A stretch of 51,537 bases of DNA from assembly GCA_905235595.1 (NCBI GenBank), contig CAJOMG010000013.1, positions 1-51,537 of the forward strand, read 5' to 3'. Shown one piece after another: positions 36,570 to 46,139 of the stretch. The notes under the pieces are model-generated. The model was not told the DNA's origin and searched no databases. It was given only the letters and a program-made list of their open reading frames with translations. Position 1 is the stretch's first letter. Every line of letters starts with the position of its first letter. The translations under genes and the position numbers were made by a program. The stretch comes from an uncultured Desulfovibrio sp. (GTDB lineage Bacteria > Desulfobacterota > Desulfovibrionia > Desulfovibrionales > Desulfovibrionaceae).

Positions 36570-36585
36570 TGGCAGCATTCTTGCA
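36570..36585 (+). promoter_or_regulatory. Sigma-54 (-24/-12) promoter for the 36618 gene
   Basis: TGGCAGCATTCTTGCA has the invariant GG and GC exactly ten bases apart. The start of transcription would be near 36597 and the ATG is at 36618, behind CTGGAGG. Confidence 0.78.
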
Positions 36586-36617
36586 GGGTGTAGCGCAGGT
36601 ATAACCCTGGAGGCAAT

Positions 36618-37139
36618 ATGAAGATCAATAATGAACAACTAGAGGCTCTGTACCGGCAACAAAATCAGGCCATGGGCATCAAGAGCCAGCAAACCCGGCA
36701 AGAGGGCACCTTTGACGCCATGTTGGGCATGCAGATGGGCATTGCCGACGGCCCGGCTGCGGCTTCTTCTGCGGCAGCTGCAGGGCAGACTGGTTCTGCG
36801 GCACAGGCGTCCATGATAAGTCAGATGCTGCTGGCCTCGCAGACAGAGAACGTTAATCCCGTTGAAGATGTTATTCAGAATGCCTTTACCATGGCGTCTG
36901 GGACACTAGATATGTGGGATTCGTATGTGCATGTCCTCAATGCCTCTGGCCAGGATGGTTCATTGCGTGAAGCCTATGCCTTGCTGCAGGGCATAGACGG
37001 ACAGGTGGCCGGGCTCAAGGCAGGTGCGGCTGGCGTGCGTGGCCAGAATGCCGGTCTCGACGCCCTGATTAACGAATTAGATGTAATGACCACTACGGAG
37101 AAGTTCAAGTTTAATCGGGGGGACTATAACACTGTGTAG
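36618..37139 (+). CDS. Unknown Ala/Gly/Met-rich protein behind a sigma-54 promoter (173 aa)
   Basis: No signal peptide or membrane segment is seen. The N terminus (MKINNEQLEALYRQQNQAMG) is helical, the region 40-75 is low-complexity Ala/Ser/Gly, and the rest is predicted helical with NAFTMASGTLDMWDSYVHVL. I recognise no family, though the composition recalls flagellar or secretion-associated accessory proteins (inference only). It is monocistronic, with a sigma-54 promoter before it and a strong terminator after it. A sigma-54 activator of the NtrC class is encoded two genes downstream. Confidence 0.7.
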   Translation: MKINNEQLEALYRQQNQAMGIKSQQTRQEGTFDAMLGMQMGIADGPAAASSAAAAGQTGSAAQASMISQMLLASQTENVNPVEDVIQNAFTMASGTLDMWDSYVHVLNASGQDGSLREAYALLQGIDGQVAGLKAGAAGVRGQNAGLDALINELDVMTTTEKFKFNRGDYNTV

Positions 37140-37179
37140 TTGCAGGCAGTTTCCTCCCTCACAGAGGGGGCAGATGTGC

Positions 37180-37226
37180 ATGCAAACCAGCCGCGGGAAC
37201 AGGGCCTGCGGCTGGTTTGCATTTGA
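37180..37226 (+). terminator. Strong terminator after the 36618 gene
   Basis: ATGCAAACCAGCCGC and GCGGCTGGTTTGCAT form a perfect 15-bp stem with a 13-base loop, followed by TTTG. Confidence 0.88.
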
Positions 37227-37288
37227 TTGTCGTAAAGAACTTGCACCTTGATCCAAAAAGTTCCATAGGAATGGGAAGGAGAAGCGTT

Positions 37289-38788
37289 ATGCACATCTCT
37301 CCCCTTTCTGTCTTCCGCTTGTCACGGTCGGGTTTTTCGCCCTGGATGCTGGCAGGTGTGGCTTGTATTCTGCTGGTGGCTATGATGGGCTTGTCAGAGC
37401 GTAGCAACGAGCGGGAACGAGCCTTCATGGTGCGAAACCTCACTGACAGGGCTGAGGCTCTTATATGGGCGCTGGAGGCCGGAACTCGAACTGGCATGCG
37501 TCATGCCGGTCTTGTTTTGGGGCTGGGCCCCCTGCTGACAGAGACGGCCCGTCAGCCGGGTATCGTATATATGGCTGTGGCCGATACGGAAGGGCGTGTG
37601 CTTGCCCTGAGCGGTACGGCCAGAGATGACAGAGAGGAAAGTGCTATGTTGCCGCTGATGACAGGGGAGGATCTTGACCTGCCCCTGTTCAGCCAGGTGA
37701 CGGATAAACCTTCATGGCGCATGCGCAGACATGTAGATGGCACTACGGTGTTTGAAGTGTATCGTACGTTTGCGCCTTTGAGGCGTCCCTATGGCCGGCA
37801 CGGCATGGGCATGCATGGTATGGAAATGGCACAACCCGGAATGTCAGGTATGCCTGGCAGTGTCGGTGGCGTTGCGCCGACCGGTGCTACTCGGCCCGTC
37901 GTGGGTGTGGCTCTGGTAGCCTTTGATGCCCATCCTTATCAGGATGCTCTCAAGCGGGATGTGCGCAACAATTTGCTTTGGGCGGCACTGGCTGCCGTGC
38001 TGGCGTTGGCAGGTGTTGTCTCTCTTTCCTGGGTGCAGCACTACCGCCGCTGGCGGCGTATGCTGCGTACGGAGGTTACGCGTCTCAGGGCTGAAGTGGC
38101 ACGCAATGAGCGACTGGCTGCTCTGGGGCATTTGGCAGCGGGTGTGGCACACGAGATTCGCAATCCCCTGAGTACCATCAAGGGGGTGGCTCTGTATATT
38201 GCACAGCGCGTACCCGCCGGTGGTCGCGAAGAGATAGCCGCCAAGCGCATGATCGATGAGGTGGACAGGCTTGATCGCGTGGTTTCCTCTCTGTTGGATT
38301 TTGCCAAACCCGACGATTTTACAACTGCCCCTGCCTGTGTGGGTGAAATTATTGACAGGGCCTTACGCCTTGCTGAAGCAGATGTGCAGGCCAAAAATAT
38401 TATAGTACTATGTGACGTGCCTGAAAACTTTCCACAGGTATGCGTCAATGGTGAACGTCTGACGCAGGCGCTACTCAATCTTGTGCTCAATGCCGTACAG
38501 GCCATGGGACAGGGGGGAACGTTGCGTGTGTGTGTGCGTCTTGCCGCAGAGGGGATGTTCAGTCTTGAGGTCAGCGATAACGGGCCGGGCATTGCGCCGG
38601 AGGCACGGGCCGCCATATTCACACCCTATTTTACAACCAAGCCTTCGGGTATGGGCTTGGGGCTGGCCATTGTTCACCGCATTGCTGAGGGACATGGCGG
38701 CAGCGTGCGAGCGGATAATGCTCCGTCAGGTGGTGCGGTGTTCACTCTCACCTTGCCTGTGCAGGGTCCGGTGTCAAAGAAGGACTGA
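37289..38788 (+). CDS. Membrane sensor histidine kinase with a Met/His-rich periplasmic loop (499 aa)
   Basis: A ZraS/AtoS-like kinase. Membrane helices lie at about 18-35 and 229-250. The periplasmic sensor between them includes RHGMGMHGMEMAQPGMSGM near residues 168-186, with six Met and two His, a soft-metal (copper or silver) binding composition. The cytoplasmic part has the H box HEIRNPLSTIKG, the N box NLVLNAVQAMGQGG and the G boxes DNGPGIAPE and GMGLGLAI. The start at 37289 has AAGGAG seven bases upstream, and earlier in-frame ATGs lack a site. Its partner regulator follows 57 bases later. Confidence 0.9.
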   Translation: MHISPLSVFRLSRSGFSPWMLAGVACILLVAMMGLSERSNERERAFMVRNLTDRAEALIWALEAGTRTGMRHAGLVLGLGPLLTETARQPGIVYMAVADTEGRVLALSGTARDDREESAMLPLMTGEDLDLPLFSQVTDKPSWRMRRHVDGTTVFEVYRTFAPLRRPYGRHGMGMHGMEMAQPGMSGMPGSVGGVAPTGATRPVVGVALVAFDAHPYQDALKRDVRNNLLWAALAAVLALAGVVSLSWVQHYRRWRRMLRTEVTRLRAEVARNERLAALGHLAAGVAHEIRNPLSTIKGVALYIAQRVPAGGREEIAAKRMIDEVDRLDRVVSSLLDFAKPDDFTTAPACVGEIIDRALRLAEADVQAKNIIVLCDVPENFPQVCVNGERLTQALLNLVLNAVQAMGQGGTLRVCVRLAAEGMFSLEVSDNGPGIAPEARAAIFTPYFTTKPSGMGLGLAIVHRIAEGHGGSVRADNAPSGGAVFTLTLPVQGPVSKKD

Positions 38789-38845
38789 GGGTAAAGCCTG
38801 TTTTCATTGCAGAGTATCCGTACGCTTACATATGGTGGAGGTTTC

Positions 38846-40201
38846 ATGAGTGCAAGCACGCCCATACATCTGCTGGTTGTGGACGACGACCATAACCACC
38901 GCGAAATGTTGCGCGATCTACTGGAGGAATGGGGATATGCCGTCAGCCTGGCTGAAGGAGGCGAAGCAGCAGCAGCCCTGTGCCACGAGCGTCCTTATGA
39001 TCTTATTCTGATGGATCTGCGTATGCGCGGCATGAACGGAATAGAGGCCATGCGTGCCATCAAGGCATACAATCCGGCCATTCCCATCCTGCTTATGACC
39101 GCTTTTTCAGATGTAGCCAGTGCGGTTGAGGCACTTAAGGCCGGCGCTTATGACTATCTGACCAAGCCTCTCGCTTTTGACGCCCTCAGGCTGACCCTGG
39201 AGCGGGCGTTAGATCATGCGGGTCTGCGACGCGAAGTACACGCCTTGCGTCGCGAACTAGCAGACGGCGCTAAGGCCGGCAATGTCATAGGGCAGAGCCT
39301 GGCAATGCGGCAGTTATTGGATATGGTCGCCACCATAGCCCCGTCGGAGGCCACGGTGCTCATTTCCGGAGAATCCGGCACGGGCAAGGAGGTTATTGCC
39401 CGCAGCATCCACGAAGGCAGTAATCGTCGGAAAGGTCCTTATGTAGCCGTGAACTGTGCTGCTCTTGCGGAAACCCTGCTTGAAAGTGAACTCTTTGGTC
39501 ATGAGAAAGGAGCCTTCACCGGTGCGGAAAAAAAACGGGAAGGGCGTTTTCTGGCGGCCAACAAGGGTACCATCTTTCTGGACGAGATCGGCGAAATAGC
39601 CCCGGCCATGCAGGTGAAGCTGCTGCGTGTGCTGCAGGAGCGTGAGGTTCAGCCAGTAGGGAGTGACCGTACGTTTACGGTGGATGTACGCATCCTGGCC
39701 GCCACCAACAGAAATTTGGCGGAAGAAGTGGCGCAGGGGCGTTTTCGCCAGGATCTTTATTATCGTCTCAATGTGGTGTCACTACAGTTGCCGTCATTGC
39801 GTGAGCGTCGGGAAGATATCCCCCTTCTGGCCATGCATTTTATGCGGCAGTTCGCAGCGCGCAATAATAAGACGGTCAAGGGCTTTACACCAGCGGCCAT
39901 GGATCGTTTGCTAAAGCACGACTGGCCTGGCAACGTGCGGGAGCTGGAAAACGCTGTGGAGCGTGCGGTAGTGCTGTTGGTCGGCGACTATATCAGTGAA
40001 CGTGAGCTACCCCCCACCATCACAACCCAAGGGAAGGAACAGGGGGGGCGTCCTGATTTTGCCAACATGACACTGGATGAGATAGAGCGAATGGCCGTAC
40101 AGGACACACTGGCCCAAGTCGGCGGTAACAAGAGCGAAGCTGCGCGTAGGTTGGGCATCAACCGCAAGACCCTACAGGCTAAGCTGGGGGAAGGGCGGTG
40201 A
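38846..40201 (+). CDS. Sigma-54-dependent response regulator, NtrC/ZraR type (451 aa)
   Basis: A receiver domain with Asp57 as phosphoacceptor (LILMDLRM) and the Lys of LTKPLAF is followed by an AAA+ domain: Walker A GESGTGKEV, the sigma-54 contact loop as KGAFTGAEKK, and Walker B TIFLDEIGEI. A Fis-type helix-turn-helix ends the protein (GGNKSEAARRLGINRKTLQ). The start at 38846 has GGAG five bases upstream. It would activate -24/-12 promoters when phosphorylated by the adjacent kinase. The promoter at 36570 is the nearest candidate target. Confidence 0.93.
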   Translation: MSASTPIHLLVVDDDHNHREMLRDLLEEWGYAVSLAEGGEAAAALCHERPYDLILMDLRMRGMNGIEAMRAIKAYNPAIPILLMTAFSDVASAVEALKAGAYDYLTKPLAFDALRLTLERALDHAGLRREVHALRRELADGAKAGNVIGQSLAMRQLLDMVATIAPSEATVLISGESGTGKEVIARSIHEGSNRRKGPYVAVNCAALAETLLESELFGHEKGAFTGAEKKREGRFLAANKGTIFLDEIGEIAPAMQVKLLRVLQEREVQPVGSDRTFTVDVRILAATNRNLAEEVAQGRFRQDLYYRLNVVSLQLPSLRERREDIPLLAMHFMRQFAARNNKTVKGFTPAAMDRLLKHDWPGNVRELENAVERAVVLLVGDYISERELPPTITTQGKEQGGRPDFANMTLDEIERMAVQDTLAQVGGNKSEAARRLGINRKTLQAKLGEGR

Positions 40202-40257
40202 GCCAGGGCAAGGCGGAGACGAAGAATATACCCTCATAATACTTCCTTTTCCTTTTT

Positions 40258-41868
40258 TTAAGGATGCGCTCCTAGCTCATGAAGCCGCAAATATGCCTGC
40301 GGGACAGCTGCTCTATCAAAATAGAGAATGATGGTGTCTCCAATAATCCCAATGCTATCTTTTGCGGGAAAGGGGGCTTTGCCATGGACATATTCAAGCG
40401 CTTTGGCCATCAATTCAGGTCGGGTGCTCACTTCCTCATTGATTCTGTCTCCAAGAAGTAAGTATTTAGACAATAACCACAATTCAAAGCCCGGATTCCA
40501 CGTCTGGGAGACTGTCTGTTTTGTCAGTGGATTGTCAACACCCATACTGGGAGCGTCCTTCAGGTATGGGGTAATGCTTCCCAATTGGACAAGGTTATAT
40601 CTTTTATCTGGCTGGTAGTTCGGATGAACTTCAATGCGTCCAATTACGCGATTGAGTATGGCCATGTCGTGATTGACCTGACGAACGTGCCGTACTTGTT
40701 GATCAAGGCAATTAATTGCCATACATGGAAACAGGAAAAGAAGGAGAACAAAACCCACGTTGCGTACAAGAATAACGTGGGAGGCAAGCAAAATCAGGAC
40801 AAAAAAGAGATATGTATAGCTGAGCCCCAGTGCGAGAAATGCATAGCGATACCATTCTGTGCTGGCGCTTAAAAGAAATTGAGATTTGGCAACCAGCGGG
40901 AACAGCAGTATACCTGAACCAATCAGGCATACCCGCAGCCATTTTCGTTCATTGTGCAGAGCTTGGCACAGCATACATATGGCACCGCAAGCCATACATG
41001 CCAGCAAAAGCAGCTTAAGCCATAGTGACATAAAGCCTTGCGGCACCAAGAGGTGCAGCCAGGCCATTTTTGCCAGTTCTAGAAACCTTTCTGGAAGCTT
41101 GCAGAGCGATGTTGTTTGGAACTGATATAATTCAAGCGAAAGGCCGACCATGGGATACAGCTGCAGGCTGATGTAATAGAGACCCCCTGCAAGCAAAAAA
41201 CTGGCCAGTGCCGGCAACACTTCCCTGCAACACACTCGTAGAGCAGCCCCAGTGCCATCCCAATTTTGGCATTGTGTGAGTGCGTATCCCCAGAAACAGA
41301 CGGTCCACGTCATGATAGAGGACTGATAAGTTGCCATTGCCGATGTACAGAGTCCAATGGCTATACCATATTTGAGCACATTGTGAAGGTTACTGCGCAG
41401 GCTGACGTGCAGGGCAAGAATCATGAAGAGCTGTGCACAAGAAAACGTCGGGGCCTGCCAATGATAGTAGTAAAATTCCGTCACTGCTGGCATGCACGAA
41501 ACAAACACCCCACCCACAAAAAGCAACCATGCTCCGGCAGTTGGAAACCACAGCAGCACTGCGGCCATGCCCGCCGCTATCTGCCCCATAAAGGCCAGTA
41601 TCTGTGTGTACACAGGAATCTGGACATTACCGCTTAACAAATACAGGATGGGCGCAAACCATCGTCCGGAACGTCCACCACTGAGAAGGGGAACGCCATC
41701 TTGATAGCCCACGTCGTGGTCGCCGAGTGGAAATTGGGCTAAATCAAAGAAAAAAACAAAAATGTTGACAGCAAGCGCAGCCAGAAATGCCTTCTTCCAC
41801 GCATGAGGCAGTTTTTCATATTTGGCAAGAAGACTTTTTCGTAATTCTTGGGAAAAAAGTGTATTCAT
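40258..41868 (-). CDS. GtrII-family membrane glucosyltransferase-like protein (536 aa)
   Basis: A polytopic membrane protein with about ten hydrophobic segments and a soluble C-terminal part. The N-terminal pattern FPLGDHDVGYQDGVPLLSGG (acidic residues in the first periplasmic loop) and the length fit Glucos_trans_II (GtrII), which adds glucose to O-antigen from a lipid-linked donor. The start at 41868 overlaps the upstream gene's stop as ATGA, so the two are translationally coupled. No gtrA/gtrB pair is next to it. It is the last gene of the sugar operon. Confidence 0.75.
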   Translation of the reverse strand: MNTLFSQELRKSLLAKYEKLPHAWKKAFLAALAVNIFVFFFDLAQFPLGDHDVGYQDGVPLLSGGRSGRWFAPILYLLSGNVQIPVYTQILAFMGQIAAGMAAVLLWFPTAGAWLLFVGGVFVSCMPAVTEFYYYHWQAPTFSCAQLFMILALHVSLRSNLHNVLKYGIAIGLCTSAMATYQSSIMTWTVCFWGYALTQCQNWDGTGAALRVCCREVLPALASFLLAGGLYYISLQLYPMVGLSLELYQFQTTSLCKLPERFLELAKMAWLHLLVPQGFMSLWLKLLLLACMACGAICMLCQALHNERKWLRVCLIGSGILLFPLVAKSQFLLSASTEWYRYAFLALGLSYTYLFFVLILLASHVILVRNVGFVLLLFLFPCMAINCLDQQVRHVRQVNHDMAILNRVIGRIEVHPNYQPDKRYNLVQLGSITPYLKDAPSMGVDNPLTKQTVSQTWNPGFELWLLSKYLLLGDRINEEVSTRPELMAKALEYVHGKAPFPAKDSIGIIGDTIILYFDRAAVPQAYLRLHELGAHP

Positions 41869-42980
41869 ACATCGGATTGCAATGGAGCAAGGATATTTTG
41901 CACAACATCCTGCCAAGTATGCACTTCTTGTGCGTATTCGGGGTTGCGGCCATTCTGCAAGGCGCTACGCAGGGCATTGCCACAGGAAAGAGGGTCGCCA
42001 GCCTTATAATAAAAAACTCCGTCCCTGCGTAGATCTATATAATCTGGAGAAACTATAGGGAGTCCACAATAACGGTATTGGATAATTTTAAGAGAATCCG
42101 TCATGGTGGTGGCATAGCCCTTGTGGTAGGTTCGGTTGAGAAGTCCAACATTCGCATATTTAATGTACGGTATTGTCTCGGCAAAGGGCATTTCACCCAA
42201 AAAGAACACATTTGCCTGGTGCAGGGTATCCTTGAAAGGTCCAATTACTGTGATATTACAATTGGTATTGCCCCATGCTGCATCACGTAAAAACGCGTAA
42301 TCCATACGCCCTGTACCAACGAAGATGGCATTGGATGTCCCCTCGTTATAAGGAGAGCGTGTGCATGCATCAAAATCCCGCACATTGAGGCCATGACGAT
42401 CCAGTTGCATGGGAATTCCCGGAAACTTGTGCAGCATGGTATAGCTGGGCACACTGATGCGGTCGAACTGAGGGGCGATACGTTGCTCGACTTCCAGAAG
42501 ACGCGGGTGTGTAGAACCCAGAAAGCGAAGATCGTCGGAGACTCTGTATATCATATGGGCCTGAGGGTTTTCTCGTTTGATTCTGTCAAAAAGAAATAAC
42601 CCCGGTCCGTTTTCAAAAATGAAGATATCGGTTTCTTTGATGATGGAAAGCAAGTCTTTTAGATTTCCCTGTCCGTATGTGTCCATCCAGTGCATACTCA
42701 ATCTGTTAAGCCAGGGGAACAACAACGTCATTGGATGCCAGAGTGTAAAGTAGACGTAGGAATAAAAATTATCACGTTGTCGGATAATCCTGTTGAAAAC
42801 TCGGCTTATACCAGGAATGCGTGTCCGGTAATCACGACGCAGATAGGAAAGTAAGCTCAAACCGACTGTGACAAAGTTGACCCTGTACCCCAAGCTAGAG
42901 GTCGCATCAGCCAGATGATGAAAACCTGCGCGTCGTTTGGATGGATAGTAGTGCCCGGTGATGAAAGTTACAGTTTGCAT
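41865..42980 (-). CDS. GumK-like glycosyltransferase (371 aa)
   Basis: A cytoplasmic, membrane-associated GT-B transferase. The N terminus VTFITGHYYPSKRRAGFHHL and DRISVPSYTMLHKFPGIP followed by LDRHGLN resemble the GumK (glucuronosyltransferase) group. The C-terminal half has MTDSLKIIQYRYCGLPIVSP, a donor-binding region. The sugar it transfers cannot be read from sequence. It is coupled to the GtrII-like gene by ATGA. Confidence 0.7.
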   Translation of the reverse strand: MQTVTFITGHYYPSKRRAGFHHLADATSSLGYRVNFVTVGLSLLSYLRRDYRTRIPGISRVFNRIIRQRDNFYSYVYFTLWHPMTLLFPWLNRLSMHWMDTYGQGNLKDLLSIIKETDIFIFENGPGLFLFDRIKRENPQAHMIYRVSDDLRFLGSTHPRLLEVEQRIAPQFDRISVPSYTMLHKFPGIPMQLDRHGLNVRDFDACTRSPYNEGTSNAIFVGTGRMDYAFLRDAAWGNTNCNITVIGPFKDTLHQANVFFLGEMPFAETIPYIKYANVGLLNRTYHKGYATTMTDSLKIIQYRYCGLPIVSPDYIDLRRDGVFYYKAGDPLSCGNALRSALQNGRNPEYAQEVHTWQDVVQNILAPLQSDV

Positions 42981-43032
42981 CGAATGTTCTCTGAATGTTC
43001 AAGTATGGCAAAAATGTTGTGCCGGGAGAAGG

Positions 43033-43599
43033 TCAAGTGGCGTTAATGAGTACTAAACCTTGTTCTTGGTGCTCATACCTACGCGAACATTCTGGACAGA
43101 TGAGAGAATCGTCTATCTTATGGCCGCAAACACAAACCCATCCAGAGAATATGGCAGGATTGCCGTACACAATTGCGTGATCAGGCACGTTATGCGTTAC
43201 TACGGCGCCAGCGCCCACAAAGGCATAGCGGCCAACAGAATTTCCGCACACTATGGTACAGTTCGCTCCAAGCCTTGCTCCCTCCTTTATCAGCGTTGGT
43301 CGGGCATGATCCATTTTTTTGATCTGCGCACGAGGATTCCACACGTTGGTAAAGACAACACTTGACCCGCAAAATACTTGAGACTCCAGCGTAACATGCC
43401 GATATACGCTGACATTGTTTTGTAGGTTGCAGTTATTGCCAATGGATACATATGCATCCACATATACATTTTGTCCGAGCTGGCAATCTCTTCCGATTAT
43501 CGCAGTTCCCATAATGTGGCAGAAACGCCCGATCGCCGTGCCGTTTCCAATTTGGGCCCCAGAGTCCACATAGGAGCTTTCATGAACGGAATAGTCCAT
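43033..43599 (-). CDS. WbpD-like sugar N-acetyltransferase with a zinc-ribbon tail (188 aa)
   Basis: A left-handed beta-helix acyltransferase. Hexapeptide repeats run from about residue 11 to 145 (VDSGAQIGNGTAIG, YAFVGAGAVVTHNV). The family would acetylate the 3-amino group of UDP-2-acetamido-3-amino-uronate. Residues 153-172 add a CxC...CxxC zinc ribbon (Cys156, 158, 168, 171) absent from minimal WbpD. The start at 43599 comes one base after the wbpB-like stop. A close paralogue with the same tail lies at 46140. Confidence 0.82.
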   Translation of the reverse strand: MDYSVHESSYVDSGAQIGNGTAIGRFCHIMGTAIIGRDCQLGQNVYVDAYVSIGNNCNLQNNVSVYRHVTLESQVFCGSSVVFTNVWNPRAQIKKMDHARPTLIKEGARLGANCTIVCGNSVGRYAFVGAGAVVTHNVPDHAIVYGNPAIFSGWVCVCGHKIDDSLICPECSRRYEHQEQGLVLINAT

Positions 43600-43600
43600 G

Positions 43601-44668
43601 TTATCTTTTATGACCCAGACGGCACAGTTGTGGCTGAAAACGCAAGAAAACTTCTTTACCTGTTTCAATCGATTCGTAAATGGCAATGATAAGCTCTAGA
43701 CTCTTGCGTCCTTCTAAACCGTCAACGAGCTGGTGACTCCCCTGTTCCAGACATGCAACGACATGTTCATAGTAGGCTTTGTGCCCGAATCCATATACAT
43801 CTGGAGGGTTAACAGAAAATTTTTCCATGACTTCGCTGTCACCGGGGAGTTCTGGGTCAAACTGCCACGTTTCCATCTTGTTAACGGCAAAACCTCCAAT
43901 GACAACACTGCCTTTTTCTCCAAGGATGGAAATGGAACCCTCAAGATCCTTAGGCCGGGTAGCAGTTGTAGCCTCAATGATGCCTAGTGCACCGCTGCGA
44001 AATTTGAGTACAACAACGGCAGTGTCTTCCGTTTCAATATCGGCCAGGGCTGTACGACTTTTTGCAAAGACACTTTCAACATCGCCAAGCATCCATTCCA
44101 GAAGATCTACATGGTGACTGGCCTGGTTGGTTAGAACCCCGCCATCTAGTGCCCATGTTCCACGCCAGGGATCCTGGTCATAGTAGTTTTGTTTACGACA
44201 CCATCGGACACGCACAGTCCCCAAGACAATTTTACCGAATCGTCCAGTTTCCAGCGCCTGGCGCAGTTTTTGTACTGGCACATTAAATCTGTTTTGTTTT
44301 ACGACAAAAAGCTTTACCCCGGATTTATCACAAGCATGGATCATGGCGTCAGCATCATCCAATGTCAGCGCCATGGGTTTTTCTACAAGTACATGTTTTT
44401 TGTGTTGTGCTACTTCAATGACATGCCTAGCGTGATTGCCGCTTTCTGTAAGCACACTTACAAGGTCAATGCGTTCTTCCATGTCACGCATCATGGTGTT
44501 CATATCGGTGAACCACGGAACATGCCAGCGTTCCCCACATGCTTTAGCACGTTCACGCTTGATATCGCAAACGCAAGTAAGGCAGGCATTATTGATGTGA
44601 CCGTCGCCTAGGAGTTCACTATGTCGTTTGGAAATACGGCCACAGCCTAACAGGGCAACGTGGATCAT
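43601..44668 (-). CDS. Gfo/Idh/MocA-family sugar oxidoreductase, WbpB-like (355 aa)
   Basis: The Rossmann motif is LLGCGRISKRHSELLG, and HVLVEKPMALT holds the catalytic-region Lys of the EKP motif. In the UDP-ManNAc3NAcA pathway such enzymes oxidise C3 of UDP-GlcNAcA before transamination. The start at 44668 overlaps the aminotransferase stop as ATGA and has GGAGAG upstream. The order aminotransferase, oxidoreductase, acetyltransferase supports this role. Confidence 0.87.
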   Translation of the reverse strand: MIHVALLGCGRISKRHSELLGDGHINNACLTCVCDIKRERAKACGERWHVPWFTDMNTMMRDMEERIDLVSVLTESGNHARHVIEVAQHKKHVLVEKPMALTLDDADAMIHACDKSGVKLFVVKQNRFNVPVQKLRQALETGRFGKIVLGTVRVRWCRKQNYYDQDPWRGTWALDGGVLTNQASHHVDLLEWMLGDVESVFAKSRTALADIETEDTAVVVLKFRSGALGIIEATTATRPKDLEGSISILGEKGSVVIGGFAVNKMETWQFDPELPGDSEVMEKFSVNPPDVYGFGHKAYYEHVVACLEQGSHQLVDGLEGRKSLELIIAIYESIETGKEVFLRFQPQLCRLGHKR

Positions 44669-45867
44669 GTGTATTCTCTCCATTCTATACTCTGTATGAG
44701 CACATCCACAATAGTTTTTTGGTCGTCTTCCGTTAGATAGGGATGCATGGGCAGAGAGAGGACACGGGAACATACTTCTTGCACATGCGGAAAATCATGT
44801 GGGGTGTACCCCAGATATCGCAGACAGCCCTGAGTGTGCATTCCTTTGGGGTAGTTGATGGCCGTGGGAATACCCTGTTCACGCAGTTTTTTCATGAGTG
44901 CAGAACGATCAACACCTTGCGGCAGTTTGATAGTATACTGAGCCCAGATACTGTCTCCCTCTGCTGTTACGGTTGGTGTAACAATACCGGGGGAGTTCCT
45001 GTATGGTAAGAGCAATTCCGTGTATCGTTGCCCTGCTTTGGCACGCAACATAATCTCTTCTGGAAAGATTTCCAGCTTTGCCAGCAAGATGGCCGCCTGC
45101 AAGGTATCGATCCTGCCGTTGTATCCCAGACGAATATTATCATTTTTATTCTGGGCGTTAATGCGACCGTGATAGCGCAGGGAATCAACAATGTTTGCCA
45201 GTTCTCTGTCGTTGCAGAAAACCGCTCCACCATCTCCATAGCAACCAAGGGGTTTGGCAGGAAAAAAACTCGTGGTTGCTGCATCGCAGCCACAATTGCA
45301 ACAGTGACGCCCCTTGTACATACTTCCAAAACTTTGCGCACCGTCTTCCAGAGTTAGAAGATTGTATGCATGAGCCACCTCAAGTATGGGATCATAGTCC
45401 ACAGGATTGCCGAACAAGTCCACCAACACTACTGCGCGAGGTGTTAGCTGTTTGTGCAAGGCTATGCGCGGCAGAGGATGCCGTGAAGGATTCCGGCATG
45501 AAACTGCCATGACAGCAGCATTAAGGCTGGCAGGATCAATGTTGTAAGAGTTTGGGTCAATATCCACGAAGATGGGTGTGGCCCCGGTTTTGGCGATAGC
45601 CTCGGCCGTGGCAATGAAAGAGAGAGGTGTCGTGAAGACCGCATCTCCTGTGCCAATACCCCAGGCTGAAAGAACAAGTTCTAGGGCCGTGGTGCCTGAA
45701 GCACAAGTGATACAATGCCTGGCTCCTGTAAACTTGGCGAGAGCGTGCTCCAACTCTGATACTTCCGGCCCCATAATATACTGGCCGTGGGTCAATACGT
45801 TAGCTATGCGGGCGTCGATGCGCTGTTTAATACGTTGCTGCTGCGCCTTGAGGTCAATGAATTCCAT
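44665..45867 (-). CDS. DegT/DnrJ/EryC1-type sugar aminotransferase, WbpE-like (400 aa)
   Basis: A PLP enzyme that would install the 3-amino group. The PLP lysine is Lys205 in FFPAKPLGCYGDGG, with the Asp175 partner in LTLEDGAQSFG. TCASGTTALELVLSAWGIG is typical. The start at 45867 (MEFIDLKAQQQR) is canonical; a longer frame upstream has no site and non-homologous sequence. Oddities are an insert around residues 123-145 and a Cys cluster (CCNCGC, 189-194) just before the PLP lysine. Confidence 0.88.
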   Translation of the reverse strand: MEFIDLKAQQQRIKQRIDARIANVLTHGQYIMGPEVSELEHALAKFTGARHCITCASGTTALELVLSAWGIGTGDAVFTTPLSFIATAEAIAKTGATPIFVDIDPNSYNIDPASLNAAVMAVSCRNPSRHPLPRIALHKQLTPRAVVLVDLFGNPVDYDPILEVAHAYNLLTLEDGAQSFGSMYKGRHCCNCGCDAATTSFFPAKPLGCYGDGGAVFCNDRELANIVDSLRYHGRINAQNKNDNIRLGYNGRIDTLQAAILLAKLEIFPEEIMLRAKAGQRYTELLLPYRNSPGIVTPTVTAEGDSIWAQYTIKLPQGVDRSALMKKLREQGIPTAINYPKGMHTQGCLRYLGYTPHDFPHVQEVCSRVLSLPMHPYLTEDDQKTIVDVLIQSIEWREYT

Positions 45868-46139
45868 GAAGTACCAATCCTTGAGGCTGCTTCCATGTGG
45901 CAACGGTTCTTTAGGTAAGCGAAGTACAGCAAAATGGGAAGGGCATATAGATGCCCTGCTGGTTTGATTGATAGCGACATGCATGCATATAAATTTGTTA
46001 CACTTGCCACTGGATGTCAAATTTAGTGTATGTTTTGAGGATACGTTGACATGCGAACACAGTGTATTTCTTAATGCTTTGCTATGCAATCGCCAGATGG
46101 TGGATGCTTACCTTGTGCGGTGAAGTATACCATGGTTGT
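45868..46139 (-). other. 272-base spacer with a hairpin inside the sugar operon
   Basis: No gene is seen. AGGGCAT (45940-45946) and ATGCCCT (45951-45957) form a seven-bp hairpin with a four-base loop. A TTGACA lies on the minus strand near 46015 but no good -10 follows it. The gap may hold an internal promoter or processing site that separates wbpG-wbpA-wbpD from wbpE-wbpB and the rest. Confidence 0.4.
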
